Shown here piece after piece: positions 44,731-53,877 of a stretch of DNA of 64,000 nucleotides; positions within the stretch are counted from its first letter, which is position 1, and every line of letters begins with the position of its first letter. The DNA is from Paludibacteraceae bacterium (GTDB taxonomy: Bacteria > Bacteroidota > Bacteroidia > Bacteroidales > Paludibacteraceae): NCBI GenBank assembly GCA_017630395.1, contig JAGBVI010000099.1:1-64000 (forward strand), read 5' to 3'. The notes beneath the pieces are model-generated. The model had not been told where the DNA came from. It did not search any database and saw nothing but the letters and a program-made list of their open reading frames with translations. A program made the position numbers and the translations under genes.

Positions 44731-45716
44731 TGAAAAAACTATTATTACTTTCAATTGTAACTTTCCTCTCGTTAGGACTTGTTGCTCAATCGGTCTATAA
44801 AATGCGAGTGGTAAAGACAGATGGTCAAGAAATTTTTTTTAATACATCTGATGTTGATTATGTTGATTTCTCGTATTACGAGGAATCAGAGCCTGAAGAG
44901 AATAAAATATCAGTGTTTTTGGCAGGAGATGATGTGAATAAAGATGGACCATGCAAAGTGGCTACCATGAATAATGTAGGTCCTGATGGAGGATGTATTT
45001 TGGCCTATCCGGAGAATATGTCAGAAGACCCCAATGTAAAACACGGTGTTGTTATATGGGGACCTGGAGGTGATACGGAACCAGGTGCGTATATGGGAAT
45101 GATAAATCGCCTTGTTTCTCATGGTTTTGTTGTATTGGCATTAAGTAGTTCTCCCGGAAATGGAAAATCGGCTTCTGCGGCAATCAATTGGTTGGAGGAG
45201 CGCAATAATTTAGATTATGGGGTATTGTCCAATAAATTGATTATGGATAGAATAGGTTGTTCCGGTCACTCGATGGGTGGATTGGAGTCGGAGCAGGCTT
45301 TATTGAACGATTCTCGCGTTTATACAGCTATTTTGAATAATAGTGGAGATTTAGGTCACTCTGCTATGTCTCAAATCCGTTCTGGAAAGCCTATAGCCAT
45401 AGTTTATGGAGAGAAGGGTATGGAGGCACCTAATGCTGAAGCAGATTATAATAATTCCGGTGTTACTGCGCCTGCGTGTTTGATTAAAATGACGGGCGGA
45501 CCTACTAATAATAGTGAAGGGGGCTATGGCCATGGCTCTGCTGCTTGGGATGGTATTGCGGCTACTCTTGCTTGGATGCGTTGGCACATTGGTGGAGAAA
45601 ATAGAAAAGATGAATTCACCACACCTAATGGTCAATATGTAAGCGGTCCAATCATCGGTAAACAAGGATATTGGCAAGGTAAATATAAAAACTGGGAAAA
45701 TTGGAGTGAAGACTAA
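44730..45716 (+). CDS. Secreted PETase/dienelactone-hydrolase-like alpha/beta hydrolase
   Basis: A 328-aa protein. The signal peptide is MKKLLLLSIVTFLSLGLVAQ. A short leader module (KMRVVKTDGQEIFFNTSDVD) and a linker follow. The alpha/beta hydrolase domain spans about 60-300. HGVVIWGPGG may supply an oxyanion element. The nucleophile elbow is GHSMGG (S181), and the candidate catalytic His is H268 in GYGHGS. RLVSHGFVVLALSSS is also typical of the PETase/cutinase-like clan. No T9SS tail is seen. The catalytic acid and substrate (ester, polyester, lipid) are not established. It is translationally coupled to the previous small protein. Confidence 0.75.
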   Translation: MKKLLLLSIVTFLSLGLVAQSVYKMRVVKTDGQEIFFNTSDVDYVDFSYYEESEPEENKISVFLAGDDVNKDGPCKVATMNNVGPDGGCILAYPENMSEDPNVKHGVVIWGPGGDTEPGAYMGMINRLVSHGFVVLALSSSPGNGKSASAAINWLEERNNLDYGVLSNKLIMDRIGCSGHSMGGLESEQALLNDSRVYTAILNNSGDLGHSAMSQIRSGKPIAIVYGEKGMEAPNAEADYNNSGVTAPACLIKMTGGPTNNSEGGYGHGSAAWDGIAATLAWMRWHIGGENRKDEFTTPNGQYVSGPIIGKQGYWQGKYKNWENWSED

Positions 45717-45906
45717 GGAGCTGTTTAATTTTATTGGAAAATGTTGTAGAGTTTCTCTTTCTTGTTTTCCGAATCTTTGAGATCCTTTTTAACTCATTTA
45801 AATTATTCTTTTTTGATGATAGTTCATTATTAACTGCGAAAGAATAATAATAACGATTTTAAAAATTTCTCTCAAATATGCTCGAAATAAAATTTAAATC
45901 ACTTCT
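45716..45906. repeat. MITE-like element, copy C (inverted)
   Basis: The left end AGGAGCTGTTTAATTTTATT (45716-45735) faces the right end AATAAAATTTAAATCACTT (45886-45904). The interior matches the reverse complement of copies A and B along its length (for example TATTAACTGCGAAAGAATAA at 45829-45848). It begins on the last base of the hydrolase stop codon. Confidence 0.78.
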
Positions 45907-45930
45907 AAATAACTGATAAATCAAATGCAA

Positions 45931-45962
45931 AAGAGAGGGTGTATCAATTTTGATACACCCTC
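45931..45962 (-). terminator. Intrinsic terminator of the queA transcript
   Basis: GAGGGTGTATCA (45935-45946) and TGATACACCCTC (45951-45962) form a perfect 12-bp stem with a 4-nt loop. On the minus strand the stem is followed by TCTTTTGC. It lies 29 nt beyond the queA stop. The plus-strand side has no T-run. Confidence 0.82.
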
Positions 45963-45991
45963 ATTCTATGAAAGGAATTTATAGAAACACT

Positions 45992-47041
45992 TTAAATGAT
46001 TAACATAGCATCACCGTATGTACCGAAACGGTATCCCTCTTTGAGAGCAACATCGTATGCATTCATGACTTTGTCATAGTCACCAAAAGCACAAATCATC
46101 ATTAGAAGCGTGGAGTAGGGTAGTTGAAAATTGGCAATCATTGAGTCTGCTACAGTAAAGTCGTATGGAGGGAAAATAAATTTATTGGTCCAACCATCGT
46201 AAGCTTTAATTAATCCATCAGTACCAACGCAGGTTTCCAAGGCTCTCATTACGGTTGTTCCGACTGCGCAAATACGATTTTTATTGCGGCGAGCATTGTT
46301 GATTATTTCTACGTTTTCCGGAAGAATTTGCATCTGTTCTGAATCCATTTTATGCTTTGTAAGGTCTTCAACATCTATCTCTCTGAAGTTACCTAAGCCG
46401 GCGTGTAAAGTGATGAATGAAAATTCACAACCTCTAATTTCAAGACGTTTTAACAGCTCTCTACTGAAGTGCATTCCGGCAGTTGGAGCAACCACCGCCC
46501 CCTCGTGTTTGGCAAAGATTGTTTGATAGCGAATCTCATCATCCGGTTCAACCGGACGATTGATAAACCTTGGTAGAGGAGTTTCTCCCAGCTCATACAA
46601 TGTTTTACGGAACTCTTCGTAGGTGCCATCAAATAAGAATCGTAGAGTTCTACCGCGTGAAGTGGTATTATCTATTACTTCGGCTACTAGTGAATCATCT
46701 TCGCCAAAATAGAGTTTATTCCCTATACGTATTTTTCTTGCAGGATCAACCAATACATCCCAAAATTTCATCTCTTTGTTTAATTCTCGCAAAAGAAAAA
46801 CTTCAATTTTGGCTCCGGTTTTTTCCTTGTTTCCATATAATCTTGCAGGAAATACGCGTGTGTCATTGAATACAAATACATCTTTATCATCAAAATAATT
46901 GACTAAATCTTTGAAGATTTTATGTTCTATTTCGCCTGTTTTTCTATTAAGAACAAGCATTCTCGACTCGTCTCTATTATGTGCCGGATAAAGAGCGATT
47001 TGTTCTTCCGGCAAGTCGAATTTAAATTCTGATAGTTTCAT
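45992..47041 (-). CDS. queA: tRNA preQ1(34) S-adenosylmethionine ribosyltransferase-isomerase
   Basis: A 349-aa protein of family length. QueA signatures are [53 protein letters not shown]..., [31 protein letters not shown] and [12 protein letters not shown]. It transfers and rearranges ribose from SAM to make epoxyqueuosine in tRNA. It ends the minus-strand run ftsX-DUF3098-uppP-truB-queA. Confidence 0.95.
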   Translation of the reverse strand: MKLSEFKFDLPEEQIALYPAHNRDESRMLVLNRKTGEIEHKIFKDLVNYFDDKDVFVFNDTRVFPARLYGNKEKTGAKIEVFLLRELNKEMKFWDVLVDPARKIRIGNKLYFGEDDSLVAEVIDNTTSRGRTLRFLFDGTYEEFRKTLYELGETPLPRFINRPVEPDDEIRYQTIFAKHEGAVVAPTAGMHFSRELLKRLEIRGCEFSFITLHAGLGNFREIDVEDLTKHKMDSEQMQILPENVEIINNARRNKNRICAVGTTVMRALETCVGTDGLIKAYDGWTNKFIFPPYDFTVADSMIANFQLPYSTLLMMICAFGDYDKVMNAYDVALKEGYRFGTYGDAMLII

Positions 47042-47052
47042 ATTTTGTTTAT

Positions 47053-47778
47053 TTATAATTTCATTTTTTCGTTGTTAATAATCTCTTGAAAGTCATTGAT
47101 TGATATGCAATTATCTAATGTAATATCACCAATTCTAGTGCGTTCCAAATCGGTAAGGTGAGCACCGCTATTGAGAGCTACTCCAATATCTCTTGCTAAA
47201 GCTCTGATGTATGTGCCTTTACTACAAACAACCCTTATTTTTGCGCTCAAATCGTGAAACTCCAACAATTCTATCTCATCAATAACCAATGTTTTGGGTT
47301 TTATCTCTATCTCTTCTCCATTTCGAGCATATTCATAAGCTCTTTTGCCATTGATTTTTACGGCTGAATATTTAGGTGGAATTTGCTGTATCTCTCCGAT
47401 GAATTGTTTTAGTGTTTTGTGAAGCAATTCCTCCGTAATATGTTCTGTTGGGTAGGTTGCATCTACCTCGGTTTCCAAGTCAAAAGAGGGAGTAGTTGCT
47501 CCTAATTTCAGGGTGGCAATATACTCTTTGGTTTGGTATTGAAAAGATTCAATTCTTTTGGTGGCTTTCCCTGTGCAGACTATCATTACTCCCGTAGCCA
47601 AAGGATCTAATGTGCCGGCATGTCCGATTTTTAGTTTTTTTACGCCTAACTCTTTACGAATTAGATAACGAACTTTATTTACCAAATCAAATGAAGTCCA
47701 CGTTTTTGCCTTGTTAAAGTAGAGTACTTCACCAATTGTATAGCGATTTTCTACTATTTTATTTAATTCTTTCTCCAT
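47053..47778 (-). CDS. truB: tRNA pseudouridine(55) synthase
   Basis: A 241-aa protein. The catalytic Asp lies in [18 protein letters not shown]. Further TruB motifs are [42 protein letters not shown] and [15 protein letters not shown]. It makes pseudouridine 55 in the T-arm of tRNAs. Its start shares one base with the uppP stop; queA follows 11 nt downstream. Confidence 0.95.
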   Translation of the reverse strand: MEKELNKIVENRYTIGEVLYFNKAKTWTSFDLVNKVRYLIRKELGVKKLKIGHAGTLDPLATGVMIVCTGKATKRIESFQYQTKEYIATLKLGATTPSFDLETEVDATYPTEHITEELLHKTLKQFIGEIQQIPPKYSAVKINGKRAYEYARNGEEIEIKPKTLVIDEIELLEFHDLSAKIRVVCSKGTYIRALARDIGVALNSGAHLTDLERTRIGDITLDNCISINDFQEIINNEKMKL

Positions 47779-48626
47779 TAAGCAATCTCCATATTGAAGC
47801 CGGCAGCCATCAGTATTAATATCAATGCACCCACAATGATTCTATACCAACCAAAAAGCTTAAAACCATACTTTGTAACAAAAGAAATAAAAAACTTAAT
47901 GGCTAATAAAGCAACTATGAATGCAACAACGTTTCCTACTATCAGTGTGGTTAAATTGTCTGAAATCAGTTGTGCACCTCCATCAGAGAGGAATAGTTTT
48001 AACAGACTATAGCCGGTTGCGGCCAACATCGTTGGTACAGCCAAAAAGAAAGAGAATTCAGCCGCCTCTTTTCGAGTCAACTTTTGAGCCATACCTCCCA
48101 CAATAGTGGCCATAGAGCGAGATACACCCGGAATCATGGCGATGCATTGAAACAGACCTATGTAGAAGGCTTTTTTCTCTGTAAGTTGAGTATCTTTGCT
48201 ACCTTTATTGAAAATTTTATCGCAGAACAACATGAAAACACCTCCGATAATTAACATGATTGCCACCACTTCCACTCGCTCTAAAAGGGCATCAATGGCA
48301 TCTGAAAAAATCAGTCCGAAAACGGCTGCCGGAATAAATGCAATAAATAGTTTCCAATAAAAATCATATTTATGAAGAAATCGTTTCAGCGTAGAATATT
48401 CGGCAGGTATAGGAGCTGAATTTAGTTGAAAAAATCGTTTCCAATAGAGACATACAACTGACAGAATTGCGCCAAATTGAATAACTACGGTGAATGCCTT
48501 AACAAATTCGGTACTTTTTACACCTAACAGCCCTTGTGTTATAATCATGTGCCCTGTTGATGAGACCGGTAAAAACTCGGTCAGACCTTCGACAATGGCT
48601 ATGATAATGGTTTCAAACAATGTCAT
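47778..48626 (-). CDS. uppP: Undecaprenyl-diphosphate phosphatase
   Basis: A 282-aa BacA-type integral membrane protein. The family motifs are [17 protein letters not shown] near the N-terminus and [15 protein letters not shown] later, each carrying active-site residues. About eight hydrophobic segments are present. It recycles the lipid carrier for peptidoglycan and other envelope polymers. It overlaps DUF3098 by 4 nt and truB by 1 nt. Confidence 0.95.
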   Translation of the reverse strand: MTLFETIIIAIVEGLTEFLPVSSTGHMIITQGLLGVKSTEFVKAFTVVIQFGAILSVVCLYWKRFFQLNSAPIPAEYSTLKRFLHKYDFYWKLFIAFIPAAVFGLIFSDAIDALLERVEVVAIMLIIGGVFMLFCDKIFNKGSKDTQLTEKKAFYIGLFQCIAMIPGVSRSMATIVGGMAQKLTRKEAAEFSFFLAVPTMLAATGYSLLKLFLSDGGAQLISDNLTTLIVGNVVAFIVALLAIKFFISFVTKYGFKLFGWYRIIVGALILILMAAGFNMEIA

Positions 48627-48862
48627 TTCTTTTCATCTCCTTTCTTTGGGCGCCATAGAATGGCAAATATTTCAAATATAAATCCAAATAAGGCTATCAT
48701 TGGAGCTACAGTAACGCGTTGAAAACTGAAAATCTCCGGATTAAATGATACGCCATCAGTGCTATTACCTCCAATCATTAGTATAAATCCTAGTATGATA
48801 ATCGCAAATCCGATTGCCATAAGGATTAAGTTTGTTTTTTCTAAAGCGTAAGAACTTTTCAT
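48623..48862 (-). CDS. DUF3098 small membrane protein
   Basis: A 79-aa protein with two membrane segments (about 11-31 and 51-70) and the family features [21 protein letters not shown] and [15 protein letters not shown]. In Bacteroidota DUF3098 is encoded between ftsX and uppP, as here. The function is unknown, presumably connected with cell-envelope or division proteins. Confidence 0.88.
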   Translation of the reverse strand: MKSSYALEKTNLILMAIGFAIIILGFILMIGGNSTDGVSFNPEIFSFQRVTVAPMIALFGFIFEIFAILWRPKKGDEKK

Positions 48863-48874
48863 CTTTGTTTATTA

Positions 48875-49747
48875 TTAAATGTAATATAATTCGTTGGAAT
48901 CTTGTCTTAAATATTTATTTACAGCAAAAAATGAAGCTGTTGTAGTAATTAAGACGCTGCATATCAATAAAGCGCCAAATAGCATCACGTAGTTGCTTAA
49001 ATTGGCCAAACCAAGGACTTGGAATAATGTGTCATCTTTGAAGAAATAACCTATAATTATGAAATATAAGGTTGCAAAGATAAAGGCAATGATTGCAATG
49101 AGAAGCCCTTGCAATAGATAGGGCTTTTGGATAAAGCCTCCTGTAGCTCCCACCAATTTCATGGTATGGATAATGAATCGATCTGAGCGAACTAATAGTT
49201 GTATGGTGTTGTGAATCAGTCCGTATGAGATGATGAGCATCACAATCATAGCTACGCTTAACATAAGTGCAAAGCGATTGATGTTTCGCACGATAGTGTG
49301 TACCATTGTCTTGGGATATTCTGTTCTCTTGATAAAATCAAATTTGCTTAAATCTTTTACAATCATGGTTAAACTATCGTTGTTGGCATAAATTGCTTCC
49401 ATGTTGATCACGAATGTGTTGGGTAGGGGGTTGTCGTTTTTGAATTCTTCAGGATCCTCTCCTAACTCTGCGCATAGGTCTTGTATGGCTTGCTCTTTGC
49501 TAATATATTGTCGTTTTTTTGCATATTTCTGATTAGAGAGATAATAGGTTAACTCCTCTATATCTGTTTGATTTGCCTTGTTGTCAAGGTAAATGGTTAA
49601 GGTTACATTCTCTAATAGTGAGCCGGTCAGTTCTCTGGATACGTAACCTACAATTAATATACATCCTAATAAAAACAGTACCAATGAGATACTTATGGCT
49701 GATGTTAATTTTGAGTTGAGAAATTTATATTTATTCTTCTTTGTCAT
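48875..49747 (-). CDS. ftsX: Cell division protein FtsX
   Basis: A 290-aa protein with one N-terminal membrane segment (about 17-37), a periplasmic domain (about 40-165) with LTIYLDNKANQTDIEEL and KTMVHTIVRNINRF, and three C-terminal membrane segments (about 157-180, 205-230, 255-278). FtsX forms an ABC-like complex with FtsE that controls peptidoglycan hydrolases at division. No ftsE is adjacent, which is common in Bacteroidota. Confidence 0.9.
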   Translation of the reverse strand: MTKKNKYKFLNSKLTSAISISLVLFLLGCILIVGYVSRELTGSLLENVTLTIYLDNKANQTDIEELTYYLSNQKYAKKRQYISKEQAIQDLCAELGEDPEEFKNDNPLPNTFVINMEAIYANNDSLTMIVKDLSKFDFIKRTEYPKTMVHTIVRNINRFALMLSVAMIVMLIISYGLIHNTIQLLVRSDRFIIHTMKLVGATGGFIQKPYLLQGLLIAIIAFIFATLYFIIIGYFFKDDTLFQVLGLANLSNYVMLFGALLICSVLITTTASFFAVNKYLRQDSNELYYI

Positions 49748-50193
49748 TTTACTCCATGAATGTTTTAAGGAAAATTTATTCCGATAATTATATTTTTGTT
49801 CGAAATAACTACTAATTCCCCTAATTTTGTTACAAAATTGCGTATATATATCTGCTCAGCAAATTTAAAATAGTTAAAGATTGTTAATTCTCTTGATAAA
49901 ATCTAATGTTGTTAGATAGTTTGTTGAATTTATTTGCTTAGGCGGAAGTGTCGAGGAGTAATTTTCAATGTTTGCTTTCTTGGAGTGTATGCAATCAATC
50001 TTGTTATGTAAATAGTTGAAATATAAGATTTTTTTTATTTTTTTGTTTGTATCTAAAAAAAATATATTATGTTTGTTGGGTTAAGACAGGCGCTGAAATT
50101 AAAGTTGAGTTCTGAAATTCACGTTTTAGAATTAAAAAGTAAAACCGTGGGGTGATTATAGAATTTACTTTAGTTTCATAAAAAAAAACTATT
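49748..50193. other. Divergent intergenic region ftsX / CotH gene
   Basis: No ORF. The left part should hold the ftsX promoter, which I cannot place with certainty. The right part has the promoter of the CotH gene and a fairly long leader. Confidence 0.45.
50046..50075 (+). promoter_or_regulatory. Promoter of the CotH-family gene
   Basis: TTTG (50046-50049), an 18-bp spacer, then TATGTTTG (50068-50075). The predicted start is about 50082, giving a leader of about 110 nt before ATG 50194. Confidence 0.6.
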
Positions 50194-53100
50194 ATGAACT
50201 TGAATCGTATTGTATCATCAGCATTGGTATTTATTTTACCATTATCGCTTTATTCTTCTATCCATATAAATGAGATTATGGTGAAGAATGTTTCCAATCA
50301 TGTAAATGAGAATTTCAATTTTGAGGGATGGGTAGAGTTGTATAATTCGGGTGCAGAGAGTGTGGATTTATCTAATTATTTTTTTTCTGATGATCCCTCC
50401 AATATTTATCAATGGCAGTATGAAGGTGATACTCAAATTGCACCAAAAGGGTATGCAATTTTTTATTTTGATGAGTTGGATACGTTGAATCATGTAGGGT
50501 TTAAGTTGGATAGTGATGGAGGTGCTTTGTATTTGGTGGATAGCGAGGGGAATATTGCTGATATTGTAAATTACCCGGAGCCGTTGAGAAATACATCTTA
50601 TGGAAGAACTATTGATGGCGGTGACGAAATGGCTTTTTTGCTTTCATCTACGCGTCTGGCTTCTAATAATGGTGTTGCTGTTGCAACCAAACAAACGGCA
50701 GTTCCAACTTTTTCTCATGTTGCCGGTTTTTATAATTCCACGATATCTGTGCAAATCTCTTCGGATAATCCATCTGCTAAAATTTATTATACAACAGATG
50801 GTTCAGAACCTACGCTTTCTTCGTTGCTTTATAGCTCGCCTATTTCTATCAATAAATCAGTTCCGTTGCGTGCAATTGCTGTTGTTGATGGTGAAATATC
50901 CAGTTGTGTGGCGACTGCTACTTATTTTGTAGGTGTGAGTGAAATACCAACTTCAACCAAAGTGGTTTCATTGTCAACCAATGTAGATTATGTTACCGGT
51001 GATGAGTTGGGTATTTTGGTTGCAGGAAGGAATGGTAGTGCTGTGCCTTCATATTGTGGTTCAAGAGATACGAGGGCCAATTATATGAATGATTGGGATC
51101 GTCCTTGTAATTTTGAGCTTTTTGATGAGCAGAATTTGCCTCAAATTAGTCAAGAAGTTAAGATTGGTACATTTGGTGCGTGTTCGAGAACTAAACCGAT
51201 AAAATCGATTAAGGTGAAGGCGAATAAGGTTTATGGATCTAATAAAATCAACTATCCTATATTTAGCGAAAAAGAGAATTTGAAATGGAAGAGTATTGTT
51301 TTAAGAAATTCCGGAAATGACTTTGGAAGGATGTTGTTTAGAGATGGTTTTTTACAATCTTTGGCTGTGTCCGGTATGGATTTAGATCACCAAGCATACG
51401 AGCCTTCTGTGGTTTTCTTGAATGGTGAGTATTATGGAATGATGGGGATTAGAGAGAGGACCAATAAAGATTTTATTTATTCCAATTATGGATTGGATGA
51501 AGATGAATTTTGTTTAGAAGAGACTCAAGATACAGCGATGGAGTGTGAAAGTTTTAATGAGATATTGGATCTGGCTAAGCAAGATATGAATAGCGCTGCT
51601 ACCTTCATGAAAATGGAGGAGTTGATGGATGTGAATGAGTTTTTGAACTATTTTATGACGCAGATCTATTTCTGTAACCAAGATTGGTCGGCGGGTAATA
51701 ATAAACTATGGAAGAAAAATGAAAATGGGAAATGGAGGTGGATTTTGTATGATCTTGATTATACAACCTCAGTATATGGTAACTATTTGCAAACTAGTGG
51801 ATTTATATATGCGGCTAAGTGTGGATATTTTTCAAAATTCATAAAAAATAGTGAGATAAAGAATCGTTTGATGACCAAATTTGTTGCTCATGCCGGAACT
51901 ACTTTTGATCCGGAATATGTGTCACATTTTCTTGATAGTATGGTGGCGAACTTAGAGTTTGAGGCAGATTATTATTTCGACTATTTGTTGGCAAAAAAAT
52001 ATAACGAAGCTGGGAATTGGAGAGATGAGGTTGAAAAAGTGCGTAATTTTGTCTCTAACCGGAAAGATTATGTGATGACTCATGTAAGAGATTCATTAGG
52101 GTTGGGTGACCCACTTCCAATTCGTATTTATGCAGATATAGAAGGAGCAGGATTTGTCTTGAATAATTTAGAAAATATACATAAAAAAGATTTTAGAAGT
52201 TCTTATTTTAGAAATTCAGAAATATCGGTATCCCCAATTGTTCCGGATGGTTGCCTTTTCAAAAATTGGGAAGTTCGCCAAGAGTCTTACTTGGTAAAAA
52301 CTGATGATCAATGGAAATATTTGTATCAAAGCGAATCGTTAGATCCCAATTGGAAGAGTGCCTCTTTTGATGATGCTATTTGGTCTGAAGGAGCGGCCCC
52401 ATTGGGTTCTGGAGTGACCTATTATCAGAAAACAGCAGTTTCAGGAACAACCGGAGGCGGTTGGGGTGGTGGAAACTGGGGTGGTGGAAGCTGGGGAGGC
52501 GGTTTTGGTGCCTCTGTTAATACTACCACCTATTTTAGGAAAAAGTTTGAGATCAATGATGTTAATAGTTTGAACGAACAATTGCAATGCCTTACTCATA
52601 TTAATGATGGTGCGATAATCTATATCAATGGCAATGAGGTTTTTAGGCATAACTTGCCACAGGGAGAAATTCACGATACGGTCAAAGCATATAGGGAGAT
52701 GGATTCTTATGCAACTCTCCGGTTTAATGTGCCGCGAAGTGTGTTGGTGAATGGAACCAATTTGATTGCAGTGGAACTTCATAATGCAGAAGGGTCTTCT
52801 AACGTCGTGTTTGATATGTCATTGTTTGATACCAACACCGGTTCGAAGCTCCTTTCAACATCAAATAGTAAAAATTACACATCAGTGGTTAATGATGAAT
52901 TGGTGTTGAAAGCCGTATATGAGAAGGATGTCAATTGGACACCTTCAGATATTAAACTATATATCAATGAGGTTTGTGTTTCAAATAATCAATATGTTGA
53001 TGAATTTAGACAAGACGAAGATTGGATTGAGATTTATAATGATGGAACCACCCCGGTGGATTTAGGAGGAATGTATATATCGGATAAAAGAAAAAATCTG

Positions 53101-53727
53101 ACACGTTTCCAAATCCCAGCTGGTTTTCCAGAGAAAACTACAGTTCCGGCAAAAGGTTATTTAGTGATTTGGGCGGATGCTGATTCATCGTCTCAAGGTC
53201 CATTACACACCAATTTTAAATTATCAAAATTAGAGTCACAAACCATCACTTTGTCAAGAATGTTAAATGGAGCATTGGAAGTGGTGGATTCTATTCGCTA
53301 TCAGTCTCATGAAAAAAGAGAATCTTTTGCACGTTTCTCATATTCTAATGATGGTGCTTGGTGCGTTACTTCGATCCCTACTTTTGCTGCGAAAAACGCC
53401 TATTCTCCGGTAGAAGAAGTAACTGTTGACTTAAAAGAAATTGCTCAAGAGTCACCATCAACACGCCTTAAAATTTATCCAAATCCGGCGGAGGATTATT
53501 TGTGGTTAAATTTTGGAAGTGACGAGAAGGCTCGTGTTACTGTTGCTGATATGTCTGGAAGGATTGTAATTCGTAAAACGATTAAATCCGGAGAAAATCT
53601 ATATGTTGGAGATTTAAAGAGCGATCTCTATACGCTTCAATTAACGATTGATTCGATGGATAAGAGAGAGGGAATGAGGCAAGAGTTAATAGAACTGAAA
53701 TTTATCAAGATGGGTTCTATAAATTAG
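50194..53727 (+). CDS. Giant secreted CotH-kinase-like protein with two lamin-tail domains and T9SS tail
   Basis: A 1177-aa protein. It has a signal peptide (about 1-22) and a lamin-tail domain (about 23-145: HINEIMVKN...WVELYNSG). A chitobiase C-terminal-like Fn3 module follows (about 168-245: KIYYTTDGSEPTLSS). The CotH-type domain (about 250-640) includes WRWILYDLDYT. Then come a Gly/Trp-rich spacer (about 748-772), a beta-domain, a second lamin-tail domain (about 925-1060: LYINEVCVSNNQ) and a type-A sorting domain (about 1085-1177: RLKIYPNPAEDYLWLN). The end reads ELKFIK then MGSIN. CotH-like proteins include protein kinases of spore coats; the function here is unknown. See the finding on the altered C-terminus. 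Confidence 0.87.
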   Translation: MNLNRIVSSALVFILPLSLYSSIHINEIMVKNVSNHVNENFNFEGWVELYNSGAESVDLSNYFFSDDPSNIYQWQYEGDTQIAPKGYAIFYFDELDTLNHVGFKLDSDGGALYLVDSEGNIADIVNYPEPLRNTSYGRTIDGGDEMAFLLSSTRLASNNGVAVATKQTAVPTFSHVAGFYNSTISVQISSDNPSAKIYYTTDGSEPTLSSLLYSSPISINKSVPLRAIAVVDGEISSCVATATYFVGVSEIPTSTKVVSLSTNVDYVTGDELGILVAGRNGSAVPSYCGSRDTRANYMNDWDRPCNFELFDEQNLPQISQEVKIGTFGACSRTKPIKSIKVKANKVYGSNKINYPIFSEKENLKWKSIVLRNSGNDFGRMLFRDGFLQSLAVSGMDLDHQAYEPSVVFLNGEYYGMMGIRERTNKDFIYSNYGLDEDEFCLEETQDTAMECESFNEILDLAKQDMNSAATFMKMEELMDVNEFLNYFMTQIYFCNQDWSAGNNKLWKKNENGKWRWILYDLDYTTSVYGNYLQTSGFIYAAKCGYFSKFIKNSEIKNRLMTKFVAHAGTTFDPEYVSHFLDSMVANLEFEADYYFDYLLAKKYNEAGNWRDEVEKVRNFVSNRKDYVMTHVRDSLGLGDPLPIRIYADIEGAGFVLNNLENIHKKDFRSSYFRNSEISVSPIVPDGCLFKNWEVRQESYLVKTDDQWKYLYQSESLDPNWKSASFDDAIWSEGAAPLGSGVTYYQKTAVSGTTGGGWGGGNWGGGSWGGGFGASVNTTTYFRKKFEINDVNSLNEQLQCLTHINDGAIIYINGNEVFRHNLPQGEIHDTVKAYREMDSYATLRFNVPRSVLVNGTNLIAVELHNAEGSSNVVFDMSLFDTNTGSKLLSTSNSKNYTSVVNDELVLKAVYEKDVNWTPSDIKLYINEVCVSNNQYVDEFRQDEDWIEIYNDGTTPVDLGGMYISDKRKNLTRFQIPAGFPEKTTVPAKGYLVIWADADSSSQGPLHTNFKLSKLESQTITLSRMLNGALEVVDSIRYQSHEKRESFARFSYSNDGAWCVTSIPTFAAKNAYSPVEEVTVDLKEIAQESPSTRLKIYPNPAEDYLWLNFGSDEKARVTVADMSGRIVIRKTIKSGENLYVGDLKSDLYTLQLTIDSMDKREGMRQELIELKFIKMGSIN

Positions 53728-53877
53728 TTAGTTTGATTATACTAGTAGAACGTATCTATGGCTTGATTTTGAGGTTATTGATATATCTGGTAATTCAGTA
53801 ATAATTAACGTTATTTTGAACTCCTAACCCTAAATCATGATACCATATAGATTCCCGCAGATTATTAGCGCTTGCCC

